From Stromatinia cepivora (Eukaryota > Ascomycota > Leotiomycetes > Helotiales > Sclerotiniaceae), in the NCBI GenBank assembly GCA_014898415.1, contig RCTD01000024.1, forward strand, positions 434,001 through 498,000: a stretch of DNA of 64,000 bases, in the 5' to 3' direction. How positions within the stretch are numbered: the stretch's first letter is position 1; every line of letters begins with the position of its first letter. The notes beneath the pieces were generated by a model. It had not been told where the DNA came from. It saw nothing but the letters and a program-made list of their open reading frames with translations, and made no database searches. The translations under genes and the position numbers were made by a program. Below are positions 37,224 to 48,829 of this stretch, piece by piece.

Positions 37224-37531
37224 TATTACAGAAAACCCTACAATCCTTTGTATCTTATGAAGGATCAAAACATATACTTTCCAATCGGAATGAAGGATCT
37301 ACTAGCCTTACCAATCCACCAATTGATAAGGTGATCCTAATATATTAATAAACAAAACTCTAACCTAATTAAGATACATATCAACTAAATAACCATTCAT
37401 TTGTTCTATATATACAGCTCTTGATTCATATAATCAAGGGCAAATCATTCAATTCTTTTACTCTACCAATCACGTGTACCACCTATTCAACGATCCCTGA
37501 AAGTGCTGTGTAATCATACTATCCCGTGATA
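37224..37531 (+). repeat. copia 3' LTR
   Basis: 308 bp, RIP-altered start TATTACAG (from TGTCACGG), end CCCGTGATA, followed by TATAA. Confidence 0.93.
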
Positions 37532-37536
37532 TATAA

Positions 37537-39400
37537 TTAATTAAATCGAATCGAGGAACGATTTCATTCAAATTGATATTAATAATCATTACTCCATCTA
37601 AATAATATTTTTATAAAACTTTTTTTATAATTTCAATATCAATTTGATTATCTTTAATAAATTATTGAAAGCGATTTTTCTTCTTAATATAATTCTGGAA
37701 ATCCAATTCATTAATCTAATAGGTTAAAATATCAGCAAAAAAATTATCTTTTCCAAAACGATATATAATAATAAAATTATAATCAATTAAAACTTTTGTT
37801 TAGCAAGTTTGTTGAGTATTAAGAATTTTAATAATTATGAAATATTCGAGGGCTTTATAATCGGTATAAACCTTGATTTTATATAATAAACCAATGAATT
37901 CTGTTCTCCAATAATTGAGAGATTGAATAATTGATAGTATTTCCTTATCATAAATTTTGTAATTCAATTTAATAACAATTATGATTTTGAAGAAATAAAT
38001 TATAGAAAACTAATCTTCATTATATTATTATAATAATATATTAGTAATTATTCTATCGGATATATCTATTTCAAATATACAAAGGAATCAATAATTATAA
38101 TATTGTAGAAACGAAATGGAGATAAGTTTTTTCTTCAAGATATTGAATGTGTTTTGATATACTTTGTCGAATACGAACTTAATATTTGCTTTAATAAATT
38201 TGTTGAGAGATTTTATTATTATATTGTAATCTTTAATAAACTATTAATAAAAATTACAAAAATCAAAGAATAATTGGATCTCTTTTATTATTATCGAAAA
38301 GATCTAGTTTTCAATTACTTTAATCTTTTCAGGATTTATTTTTACTTTTTTAATAAAGATAATAAAATCCAAGTATTTAATATATATAATATTGAATTTG
38401 CATTTTTTAAGATCTATTTGTAGATTAATAGTTTTTAATCATTCGAGAATTAGTTTAATATAAATTTAATACTCTTTTTCGTTTTCGAAATAGATTAGAA
38501 TATTATCAAAGTATATTATATAAAAGATATCTAAATAATCAAATAAAATATTATTTATATAATACTGATAGATTGCAGGATTATTCGTTAATTTGAATAG
38601 TACGATCTTGTATTTGTATAATCTATATCGGGTTCGAAAAATAGTATACTTTTTCGAAATAGGATTCATTTTTATATAATAAAAAGCTTAACAAATATCG
38701 AGTTTGGTAAAGATTTTAGTATCAAAAAATTGAGAAAATATTTTATCGATTAAAGGGAAAGGATATCGATTTTTATATAATAAAAAGCTTAACAAATATC
38801 GAGTTTGGTAAAGATTTTAGTATCAAAAAATTGAGAAAATATTTTATCGATTAAAGGGAAAGGATATCGATTTTTATATGTTAAAGAATTCAATAATTTG
38901 AAATCTATATAAAATTTTAAATTATTATTGGGTTTTTTAACGAATAGAACGGATATAGTATAAAGGATTTGATTAAATTTAATGAAATCTTTGTTAAGAT
39001 TATTTATAATATATTCTTTAACGATTTTTAGTTGTTTCAAGGATATCTTATAAAATGGGCTATAATATAAAACTTGTTCTTTTTTGTTTTCCAATATGAT
39101 TTTATAATTATAAGATCGATTAAAAGATAAGATATTTGATTTATATTTGGAAAAGGTTTGATAATATTATCGATATTCAAATAGTATTTCAAGTTTTGAA
39201 TTGATTTCGGTTAATGTTTGATCGAATTTTTCTCGAACTTTTGTATTCTTGAATTTAATTAGAACAATTAATACTTTCTCTTTTGTATATTATTTGTTTT
39301 ATTGGAAATCTATTATATTATCAAATTCTTTTAAAATAATAATAAAAAGTTTAGTTTGTTTATCTCTTTTGTATTCTAATTGGAATTTATCAGGTTTGAA
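37537..39400 (-). pseudogene. gypsy copy A reverse transcriptase / RNase H remnant
   Basis: The minus strand shows RT motifs VLFVKKPNNNLKFYIDFKLL, YRNRYPFPLI-like KNRYPFPLIDKI and TKLDI, then FYIIYFDNILIYFENE with the catalytic YLDD changed to YFDN. RNase H follows toward 37.6 kb. Interrupted by stops and by the 101-bp duplication. Confidence 0.85.
38669..38870. repeat. perfect 101-bp tandem duplication inside RT
   Basis: 38669-38769 and 38770-38870 are identical base for base. A third partial match (TTTTTATAT) follows at 38871. Copy B has this segment once. The duplication breaks the RT frame. Confidence 0.95.
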
Positions 39401-41902
39401 TATATATAGATCAAGGATTTCGGGTGATATACAAGGAAGGTATTTGTAAATCTGCAATAGTAATATAATTGATTAGAAAGAAAATGGATTGAATTTGAAA
39501 GGAATCGGGATTTTTTCCTTTTCAACAAAAGTCTATATTATATTTATATTTGAAGGTTTTTATTATATATTATCAATTATAATTGATTTGCTCAATTATA
39601 AATCTTTTCGATTTCAATATTCTTCAAACTGATTATTTCGTTGATCAATATTTTATTGGATTAATTGATCGATTTTTTATTTATAAAAGGATAATTAAAT
39701 AATGAAAAGATTATTCGAATAGAAAATAATATAGGATTTCTCTTTAAATTATTTGAAATATCAATTGAAATAATCGAGTTTCGTTTGAATCTTTGATAAC
39801 TAAAATCTATTTAAAATAATATTATAACTCTTTAATTCAATAATAAGGAAAGGGATAAAAGATTGTTCATAATTATCAATCATTAGATTAAGAAATATGA
39901 AATAAATAATAGTATAGTTTTATATATTATTATACTCTTTAATTTCAATTAAAACTTTAAGCAATATAATTCTGGATTTAAACATAAAAAATAAACAAAT
40001 AAGGAATATAATATTAATAAAAATGAATCTATTTGCTTCAAAATCAATAAATACTCTTGATCAATAAATATAACTATTTTTCGAAAGATTATAAAGAAAA
40101 ATGAATATTTCTTCTTTTATAAATTTGATTAGATCAAGAAATCTTATATTCTATATAATATTTAGAATAGAAATAAAGTTTAAATATTTAATTTTAAACA
40201 TTTTTCTTCTTCTAAATAAATATTCTGTATAACTTTAATTATAATTTCTAAATTAAAGTTTTCTTTAATATTCTGATATTCTTCGAATTCTTTTATTTTT
40301 TTTTATATTATTTCGATTTTATTAAAATTATCGATACAAAGTATTGATATATATATTGTTTCAGGAAAGAGAAAGGGCGATAAATATTTGAAGTTCGAAT
40401 AATTATTGAATATAACGGGGCCGGTATATCCGGGAAGGGTATTCCGGAGTGGAAATAGTTTCAGGAATATAGAGATTCCAAAATTGGAATTGTTAGAACT
40501 TCAAAAGAATTGTAAGAGATTTATAATAATTATTGATTTGCGAATAGTTACAAAAGTTTCTTAATCAATACAATATCGATTTCGTTTTTATAATGAAACT
40601 TCGTTTTGATTTATTCTAATAAATATATTTATAAGTTCTTTTATAATCTTATAATCCTTGATAAATATTATTATTACTTGTAAAAGAAAATCAGAAATCT
40701 TTTATTCGAAATCCTTAAATAGAATTTTATCATTGATAATCTTTGTTTGAATAACAAGTAATCTGAATTTCCTATATCATTCTAGGAAATTACTATATCG
40801 AATCGTATTAAATATGATCTATATTTTGTATTGAAAATAAGTATCATCGATTTCAACTAGATTCCAATAGATCGTTGCAAATTGTTCGATTAATTCAAAT
40901 ATTGTGAATTAGAGTATTTGTATATAAAAAGTATAATAATATATTTATACTTTCGATTTGGTTTGATCGATTATATATATATAATATTGCATTTCATTTT
41001 TAAATAATATAATATATAATTCGAATCGTTCTATAATTAATAATTACTATAAATTAATTTTAGATTTAATATTATCGCTAAGTTTAGTAATAAAATTTGT
41101 AGGTTTTGATATATATACATTTTACTACGAATTATAATTAATACAGAAATATAATCTTGATCGATTAAATTGGTTTTTTGAATAAAAGAACCCTTAATTA
41201 TTAAATAAATCATTACTTTTTGAAAAGAAAGGAGAATCCTTAGAAAACTCTGGATGATTAGATCGTTTGATCAAAGTTTTCTTCCTTTGATTTCAGGATC
41301 TTCGAATTTGTTTGAATAAAAGTTCTTGAATTTTAATTAAAGGAATAAAAGGAGTTTTAAATATTGTTATTGATCTGGATATTTATATAAATATTATTTA
41401 GGATTTAAAAGAAGGTTGCACTATTACAAAGCTCGTTATTATTATAACTTTCAATTATCGATTTTCCTTTTTCAAATTTATAATCATTATATAAAGATCT
41501 TATAATTGTAATAATAATTCAGAAAAAGTAATTGAATTATTAAAAACATCGATTTCATATATTGGAATTTTCTCTTTACTAATTTTCTTTTTTCCAATGA
41601 TAATATTATCCAATTTTGTATTTATATTTTCTTCAAAAGATTATTGAAATAATTAAAGAGAAGGAAAGGGTTCTTTAGAATATACTTTCGAAGGTTTGGA
41701 GTATATAGAAGAAAGAATTCGTTGTATTATAAAAGTGATAATATACTTTTAAAGAAGTTTATTTTTGTCGATTAGATCAGAATAGATCTTTTTCCTTTAA
41801 ATATAACATTCATAAAAGTTTATCTAAAAAAGTATTATTAAAGTAAAATATTATTTAAAAGATTATTAGATGGTTGGACGCTTGTAAATAAATTGTAAAT
41901 AA

Positions 41903-42184
41903 TGTAATGCACAAAAGCTGTAATAGAGTTGAATAAACAAGATCAATTATATTCTTTAGAATCTATAATTGAAGAATTATAATTTGTAAGGAGCGATTAG
42001 ATATATATATATAAATATCCATTTGTGGGCTATAGAATTATATGTATACATTATTAGGATTACCATTTTACTATACTAAATTGTATGATTTGTAATGTAT
42101 GCATATGGATGATCAGTTTATAAATTGATATGGGAGATAAGAGGTATCACGTGGTTAGCCTCCTGTGGTTCACGATTCGTGACA
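41903..42184 (-). repeat. gypsy copy A 5' LTR
   Basis: 282 bp; the minus strand begins TGTCACGAATCGTGAACC. Its outer end is 61 bp from the bANK start codon. Confidence 0.93.
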
Positions 42185-42245
42185 CAATTCCATAAAGCCC
42201 CTCAAATTTTTAAATCTTCAATCAATTTTCTTTGGTGTTACAATA

Positions 42246-43374
42246 ATGGCTGGGGTCGATATCGAGTGGGATGTCGAAGCTGTTAATCGTCGCAGATCAC
42301 AAAATCGCATTGCCCAACGCAAATCCCGTCGTAAGTCCTTTTTTCATTCACACTGGCGCCGCGAATCCTCAAATGTAAGGAGTGGATAGTAAATTAATAG
42401 TATCAGAATCTCGCAAGAAAGCAAAGACTCTAAATGATAATGGTAACCAATCTCCACTGGATGGGGGCTCCCATTCGAGGATAGAACAAAATTCTACAAT
42501 CACATGCAACCCTTCCACGTCCGTTGGTGACGCCTCCATCCAGACGGTTAGCGTTTCCACGACTAACTCCCCAAATATTACATCGAATGCTGCTATTCCG
42601 GAAATAGAAAATGTTAGCTTCATAGAACTTCTATCAAGTGACAGTAATAATTCGCTCTTGGCGCCGCAAATAACCAATTTTCAACCAGATTTCGACCAAA
42701 TTTTGGACTTTATGTTTACAAACGAAATACCGTCAGCCAGCCCCAGAGGATTAGAATATCTCAATATTTATGGGAGCTATGACAGTGCCATTTCAACCAA
42801 CTCTTATGAGAATCGTGACGCCGAGGTTGGGTTTCATGCTCATCCGGCACTGAACCTAGTACTACACAATGAAATAAGCGCCAATCAAATTAGCCCAGTT
42901 GGATATTCAAACAAATGCTTGCGTATTGCCGCTCGTCGTGGCCATGAAACAATCGTTCGCACCCTCCTCTCCCATAATATTGACTGCAACGAAAAAGAGA
43001 GCGATATGAGAACGGCTCTGATTCACGCATCAATAGATGGCCACGAATGCGTAGTTAGTCTTCTGCTTGCACACGGGGCTCGCATCAGTGATGTAGATCG
43101 ACGGGGGCGATCCGCGATATACTGGGCTACCATGAACCAACATGAGGCAGTCCTGCGATTACTTTTGTCCGAATATGATAAGAGGGATTTGGAGCAGGGC
43201 ATTGATACTTATGATGACATGGGTTGGACAGCTTTACATATTGCTATTGAGAAGGGTTTTGACATGGGAGTTCAGTTGTTATTGGGAAGTGGAGCTAATT
43301 TGAATGCTAAGGCAAGCAAGACCTGTAATGGTGATGATGATAAGGGTGATAGTAGGATTGTGCAAGCTGAGTAG
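42246..43374 (+). CDS. bANK-type (bZIP basic region + ankyrin) regulator, ToxE-like
   Basis: Exons 42246-42330 and 42407-43374, 350 aa; the 76-bp intron (GTAAGT...CAG) keeps phase. Splicing completes a bZIP basic region at residues 15-31 (RRRSQNRIAQRKSRQ, with the NxxAQxxxR DNA contacts), but no leucine zipper follows. After a Ser/Thr/Asn-rich middle there are about four ankyrin repeats in the last 150 residues (CLRIAARRGHETIVRTLL, TALIHASIDGHECVVSLLL, SAIYWATMNQHEAVLRLLL, TALHIAIEKGFDMGVQLLL). A basic region plus four ankyrins without a zipper is the bANK architecture of Cochliobolus ToxE and Fusarium Apf2, pathway-specific activators of peptide metabolite clusters. A nuclear activator role is inferred. 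The frame is intact although retrotransposons lie 61 bp upstream and 1.9 kb downstream. No synthase gene is nearby. Confidence 0.85.
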
Positions 43375-43438
43375 CTTGGTACAGTGAATCGCGGTATCAT
43401 GACTTCTTTTTGGGACATGCTTAAATGCAGGACACTTC

Positions 43439-44216
43439 CAGGGCTGGGCAAAGAGTAGGGTATACCCGGGGTAACCCGGGGTAAAACCGGCCGAAAAGCC
43501 ACCCTGTTGAAGCTTTACGGGGTAGGGTAATCATCCTATAAAATACTCCGGGTATTATAATATTTATAGGTATATAGTATATAAGATTATATATTAAATG
43601 AAGATATAATATTGATTGAAGAATATTAATTATCTTAATCACATGATTCAATATTTTGATTATATAATTCAATATCTTGATTATATAATTTAGAAATTCA
43701 ATTATATAATTCTATATCATATGATTAACCTATATTATAATTATCCGGTGATTTCAACTTTGGATAATACTATAAAACGATCATATAATATTTACCCTAC
43801 AATATTATCCGGGGTAAATATCACGTATAATACTCTTGAGTCTTGGGTCTTGGGTTTTGAAGATGGGGTCTTTAGATCTTGGAGTCTTGGATGCATGGAT
43901 AATTTGGTGCACGTGGTGGTTGTAGGGAGGGGTTCTTAAATGAACAACATGATAAACCCACTTCAAAATTCATTTGAAATATAAAAAATATATTTATATA
44001 ACAAATATATCTAGAAAAATCACCATTGTTTGATCGTTCTAGTATATTGATATAGTTGGGGGCAGCCTCATTTTTTTTAGATAATTATACAAGATTATCA
44101 CTTGATTTATACCCACGGGTTTTATATAGGGCATCCTCCCTATTAAACCTTGTTGGGTAGGGTATACCACCCGTAGAGATCAAATAATCCGTTCATGGTA
44201 TGGGTGCCCATGCCTG
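43439..44216. mobile_element. possible DNA-transposon relic, CAGG termini
   Basis: Ends look like imperfect inverted repeats: CAGGGCTGGGCA at 43439 and, as reverse complement, CAGGCATGGGCA at 44216. GGGTAGGGTATACC motifs recur near both ends (43447, 44153). The centre is AT-rich. No matching 8-bp target duplication was found, so boundaries are provisional. Confidence 0.4.
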
Positions 44217-44539
44217 ACAATACACGAACGACTAATCGTAAGAAATGCGACCTGGTTTGGGCTAAGAAGATTATGATCATCCATCCCGCAAATTTCGCAG
44301 ACATCCGAAAGAGCCCTTTAGTTCAGCACATCCATATACTATTTCTAATGGCAACAGTTATACGCCCCTTGCGCCGAATTCACGGTTACCGCTCCCGTGA
44401 CCGCCCTCCTCAATCCCCATCCGAGAAGTGCCCTCCTTTACATATTCATAAATTTCCATGAACAAAACGCTGAAATCTAAACGTCTATTGAAGAAGTTCT
44501 CTGTGGCATCCTAAGAACTCGTCATAACTTTAACTCCAG

Positions 44540-45000
44540 GGCGACCAAACTAGCCCTAAGATATGCTAGTCCAGCGAAGATTTGAGGTAAATCAATTGTC
44601 GCCGCGTATCCGGACGTCTAAGGTTCCTGCAATGATCTCCGGAAACTGCTGGTTTAGATCTTCTTACAGGCCAAATAAATCTCGTAGCACTTCATTATTC
44701 GTGATAAAGACATAGAAATTGTAAATCATAAGAAGCTAAGTATCCAAATAGCGAGCACGGACACGGAAATTTCATGGGCCCTGCTATTTCTGTTTGACCA
44801 AAGCAATCACTAATCACACCAATGAATGGCCTGCCTGAGGTAGTACCGGAATTAGGAGGGGCAGGTGCAGTCGCTGCTTGTGGTCCACCCAATCCTGTTG
44901 AACGAACAATATCTGACGCGGAAAATAGTAATGTGGTATACCCAATATATCTAGCGAAAGCCCATGCTAGAACCAGGAGCATTTCGTAGTGTTGAAGCAA
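44540..45000 (-). pseudogene. MFS monocarboxylate-type transporter remnant
   Basis: The minus strand reads LLQHYEMLLVLAWAFARYIG, YTTLLFSASDIVRSTGLGG and TSGRPFIGVISDCFGQ, the central TM7-TM8 and GRPxxGxxSDRFGR region of fungal monocarboxylate-porter-like MFS proteins. Further on, EIFAGLAYLRASLVALELKL matches the last helix region. Stops and frame changes separate the pieces, and the N-terminal half is not recognisable. It lies beside the bANK regulator; such transporters are common at metabolite loci. Confidence 0.65.
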
Positions 45001-45714
45001 TTTTTTAGGGGAAGGGATGTTGTTTAGTTAATTTCGGCTGCGAATTTCAAGACTAGCTAAAACATTTGTAAAGCCATGCACAAGACTCGTAATACGCAGT
45101 TGGGAATGGATTACTAATAGCAGCCCTTACAATGAGTGATAATACCAGGCCCATGGAACACGAAGACTAGATAAATGTGATCATTTGACTATCTAACTAA
45201 GTTTTGTGTGGAAGTGGGATAGATATTATTAGGCTGCGCAGAAATAACCTGCAATCTATGGATATCTGTGGATAATCTGTTTTGTAGATTATCTATTAGA
45301 GTTATTATTTGTTTTATAAGTTATCTATTGAGATTTTAAAATAATCTATTTTGTATAGATTATTTGTAGATTATTTGTATTGGAGGTTATGTATTTGAAG
45401 ATGATAAATCTTATAATTTGGAAGTAGTGGCTCGAAGACTATAATGGAATAAACAATTATAAAGTTATAATAATAATATAGAATTGTATAGGAGTATTGT
45501 ATTATATATAACTAATAAATACTGAATAATATTCGGATTCAGATTCTTAACCTTCAATATTGAGAGTATAGCCTTCTTATATACTCTTTTCGAATTCTTT
45601 CATATATCAATATTTTATTCTTATTCGTCAATTTGAATAAAGATTCATCATTTCAATTATCCTGATTAATATCATAAAAATTCTTTATTCGAATACCTCT
45701 GATATTCAACTAAT

Positions 45715-45996
45715 TGTCACGAATCGTGAACCACAGGAGGCTAACCACGTGATACCTCTTATCTCCCATATCAATTTATGAGCTGATCATCTGTATATAT
45801 ACATTACGAATCATACGATTTAGTATAATAAAATGATAACCCTAATAATGCTTATATACAACCCTATAGCCTACAAATGAGTATTTGTATATATATATCT
45901 AATTGCTCTTTACAAATTATAATTCTTTAATTATAGATTCTAAAGAATATAATTGATCCTGTTTATTTAGCTTTATTACAATTCTTGTACATTATA
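45715..45996 (+). repeat. gypsy copy B 5' LTR
   Basis: 282 bp, begins TGTCACGAATCGTGAACC, and ends TTGTACATTATA (RIP-altered from TTGTGCGTCACA). Confidence 0.93.
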
Positions 45997-48829
45997 TTAT
46001 CTACAATTTATTTACAAATGTCCAATCATTTAATAACTTTCCAAATAATATTTCACTTTAATAATATCTTCTTAAATGAACTTTTATAATATTATATCTA
46101 AAAGAAAAAGATCTATTCCGATCTAATTAACGAAAATATAAATATCTTTAGAAATATACCATTATTTTCACAATACAACGAACTCCTTTTCCTATATATT
46201 CCGAACCTTCGAAAGTATATTTTGAGGAATTCTCTTTTTCTCCTCAATTATTTCAACAATTCTTCGAAGAAAATATAAATACAGAATTGGATAATGTTAC
46301 TATTGAAAGAAAGAAGATTGGTAAAAAGAAAATTTCAATATATAAAATCGATACTCCTAATAGTTCAATTACTCTTTTCGAATTATTATTATAATTACAA
46401 GATCTTTATATAATAATTATAAATTTGAAAAAGAAGAATCGATAATTGAAAACTATAGTGATAACAAGTTCTGTAATAGTACAATCTCCTTTTGAATTTT
46501 AAATAATGTTTATACAGATATTCAGATTAACAATAGTATCTAGAACTCCCTTTATTCTTTCAATCGAAATTCAAGGACCTTTATCCAAACAAACCCGAAA
46601 ATCCCGAAATCAAAAAAAGAAAACTTTGATTAAACAATTTAATCATTCAAAACCCTCTGAGGATTCTCCTTCCCTTTTAGGAAATGATAATCCATCTAAT
46701 AATTAAGGATCCTTTTATTCAAAAAGTTGATTTAATCAATCAAGATTGTATTTCTGTATTAATCATAATTCACAGCAAGATATATATATACCAAAACCCA
46801 TAAATCTTATTATTAAATTTAATAATAGTATTGAATCTAAAACTAGTTTATGGCAATTATTGGTTATAGAACAATTCGAGCTGTATGTTATATTACTTAA
46901 AAATGAAACGCAATACTATATATATATAATCGATCAAACTAAATCAGAAGTACAAATATATTATCATACTTTTTATATACAAATGCTCCAATTCATAATA
47001 CTCGAATTGGTTGAACAACTTACAGCAATTTATCGGAACCTAATCGAAATCGATGATATTCATTTTCAATATAAAATATAGATTATATTTAATACAATTC
47101 AATATAACAATTTCTTAAAATAATATAAAAAGTTCAGATTATTTGTTATCTAAATAGAGATTATCAATAATAAAATCCTATTCAGGAATCTCGAACAAAA
47201 GATTTCCGATTTTCTTTTGCAAATAGTAACAATATTTATCAAGGATTGTAAGATTATAAAAGAATTTGTAAGTATATTTACTAGAATAGATCAAAACGAA
47301 GTTTCATTATAAAAACGAAATCGATACTATATTGATCGAGAAGTTTTTGTAATTATTTGTAAATCAATGGTTACTATGAATCCTTTGTAATCTTTTCGGA
47401 GCTTTAACAGTTTCAATTTTGGAATTTTCATGTTCCCGAAACCATTTTCATCTTGGAATACCCCTTTCGGATACACCGGCTCTGCTATACCTAATAACTA
47501 TTCGAACTTTAAATGTTTATTACCCTTTCCCTCTCCTGAAGTAGTATATATATCGATGCTTTGTATCGATAATCTCAATAAGATCGAGATGGTATAAGAA
47601 GAAGCAAAAGAATTCGAAGAATATTAGGATACTGAAGAAGATTTCAGCCCAAAAATTACAATTAAAGTTATACAGAATATCTGTTTAGAAGAAGAAAAGC
47701 ATTTAAAATCAAATGTTTAGATTTCATCTTTATTCTAAATGTTATACAGAATATAAGATTTCTTGATCTAATTAAGTTTATAAGAGAAAAAGTACTTATC
47801 CTTTTTTGTAATTTTTCGAAAAATGATTATATTTATCAATCAAGAGTATTTATTGATTTTGAAGCAAATGGATTTGCTTTTATTAATATTATATTCTTTA
47901 TTTGTTTATTTTCTATATTTAAATCAAGAATTATACTGCTTAAAACTTCAATTGAAATTAAAGAGTATAATGATATATAAAACTATATTATTATTTATTT
48001 TATATTCTTTAATTTAATAGTTGATGATTATAAACAATCTTTTATCCCTTTCCTTATTATTGAATTAAAGAATTATAATATTATTTTAGATAGATTTTAA
48101 TTATCAGAGATTCAAACGAAGCTCGATTGTTTCAATCGATGTTTCGAATAACCTAAAGAGAAACCCTATACCATTTCTTATTCGAATAATCTTTTTGTTA
48201 TTTAATTATTCCTTCGCAAACAGAAAATCAATCGATTAGTTTAACAAAATGTTGATCAACGAAATGATTAATTCGAAGAATATTGGAATCGAAGAGATTC
48301 ATAATTAAGTAAATCAATTGTAGCTGGTAATATACAATAAGAATCTTTAAATATAAATGTAATATAGATTTTTATTGAAAAGGAAGAAATCTCGATTTCC
48401 TTTAAGTTCAATCTATCTCCTTCTCAATCAATTATATCATTATTATAGATCTATGAATACCTTCTCTATATATCATTTAAAATCTTCAATTTATATGTAT
48501 TCAAATCTAATAAGTTTTAATTAGAATGTAAAAAAAATGAACAAATTGAACTTTTTATTATTATTCTAAAAGAATTCGATGATATAATAGACTTCTAATA
48601 GAACAAACGATATACAGAAGAAAGAGTATTGATTGCTTTAACCAAATTCAAAAATACAAAAGTTCAAAAGAAACTTGATCGAGCACTAACCAAAATCGAT
48701 TTAGAATTTAAAATACTATTTGAATATCGATAATATTATTGAACTTTTTTTAAATATAAATCAAACATCTTATTTCCTAATTGATCTTATAATTATAAAA
48801 TCATATTGAAAGACAAAAAAGAATAAATT

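Larger units (their letters stand above)
29278..37531 (+). mobile_element. Ty1/copia element nested in gypsy copy A, RIP-mutated
   Basis: 8,254 bp with 308-bp LTRs (29278-29585 and 37224-37531), termini TGTCACGG and CCGTGATA, and a 5-bp target duplication TATAA (29273-29277 and 37532-37536). It lies inside the gypsy integrase. Order of remnants is copia-like: gag-like (about 30.4-30.9 kb), a protease-like AIYIINDISLLDD segment near 31.15 kb, integrase (31.9-32.3 kb), reverse transcriptase (about 33.9-34.5 kb, with LYNLQDSPI) and RNase H (about 34.97-35.3 kb, ending NGLTKNLTKQKF). About 1.9 kb separates RNase H from the 3' LTR, which is long for copia and holds antisense open frames. A purine-rich GGAGGATA precedes the 3' LTR. 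Confidence 0.9.
26779..42184 (-). mobile_element. Ty3/gypsy chromovirus copy A, RIP-mutated, interrupted by a copia element
   Basis: A full-length element in minus orientation with 282-bp LTRs (5' LTR 41903-42184, 3' LTR 26779-27060). A 5-bp target duplication CAATT lies at 26774-26778 and 42185-42189. After removing the nested copia element (8,254 bp plus its 5-bp duplication) and a 101-bp internal duplication, the length is about 7.05 kb, matching copy B (7,060 bp). A polypurine tract (AAGGGGAGAATAA on the minus strand) abuts the 3' LTR. Coding remnants follow gypsy order: reverse transcriptase (about 38466-39094), RNase H, integrase split by the insertion, and a C-terminal chromodomain (about 27820-28030). 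Many stops of RIP type; the catalytic YLDD box reads YFDN. Confidence 0.93.

Noticed and set aside
43446..44175. Telomere-like GGGTAGGGTA motifs
   Set aside because: Only scattered copies, not an array of the fungal telomere repeat; better explained as motifs of a transposon relic.
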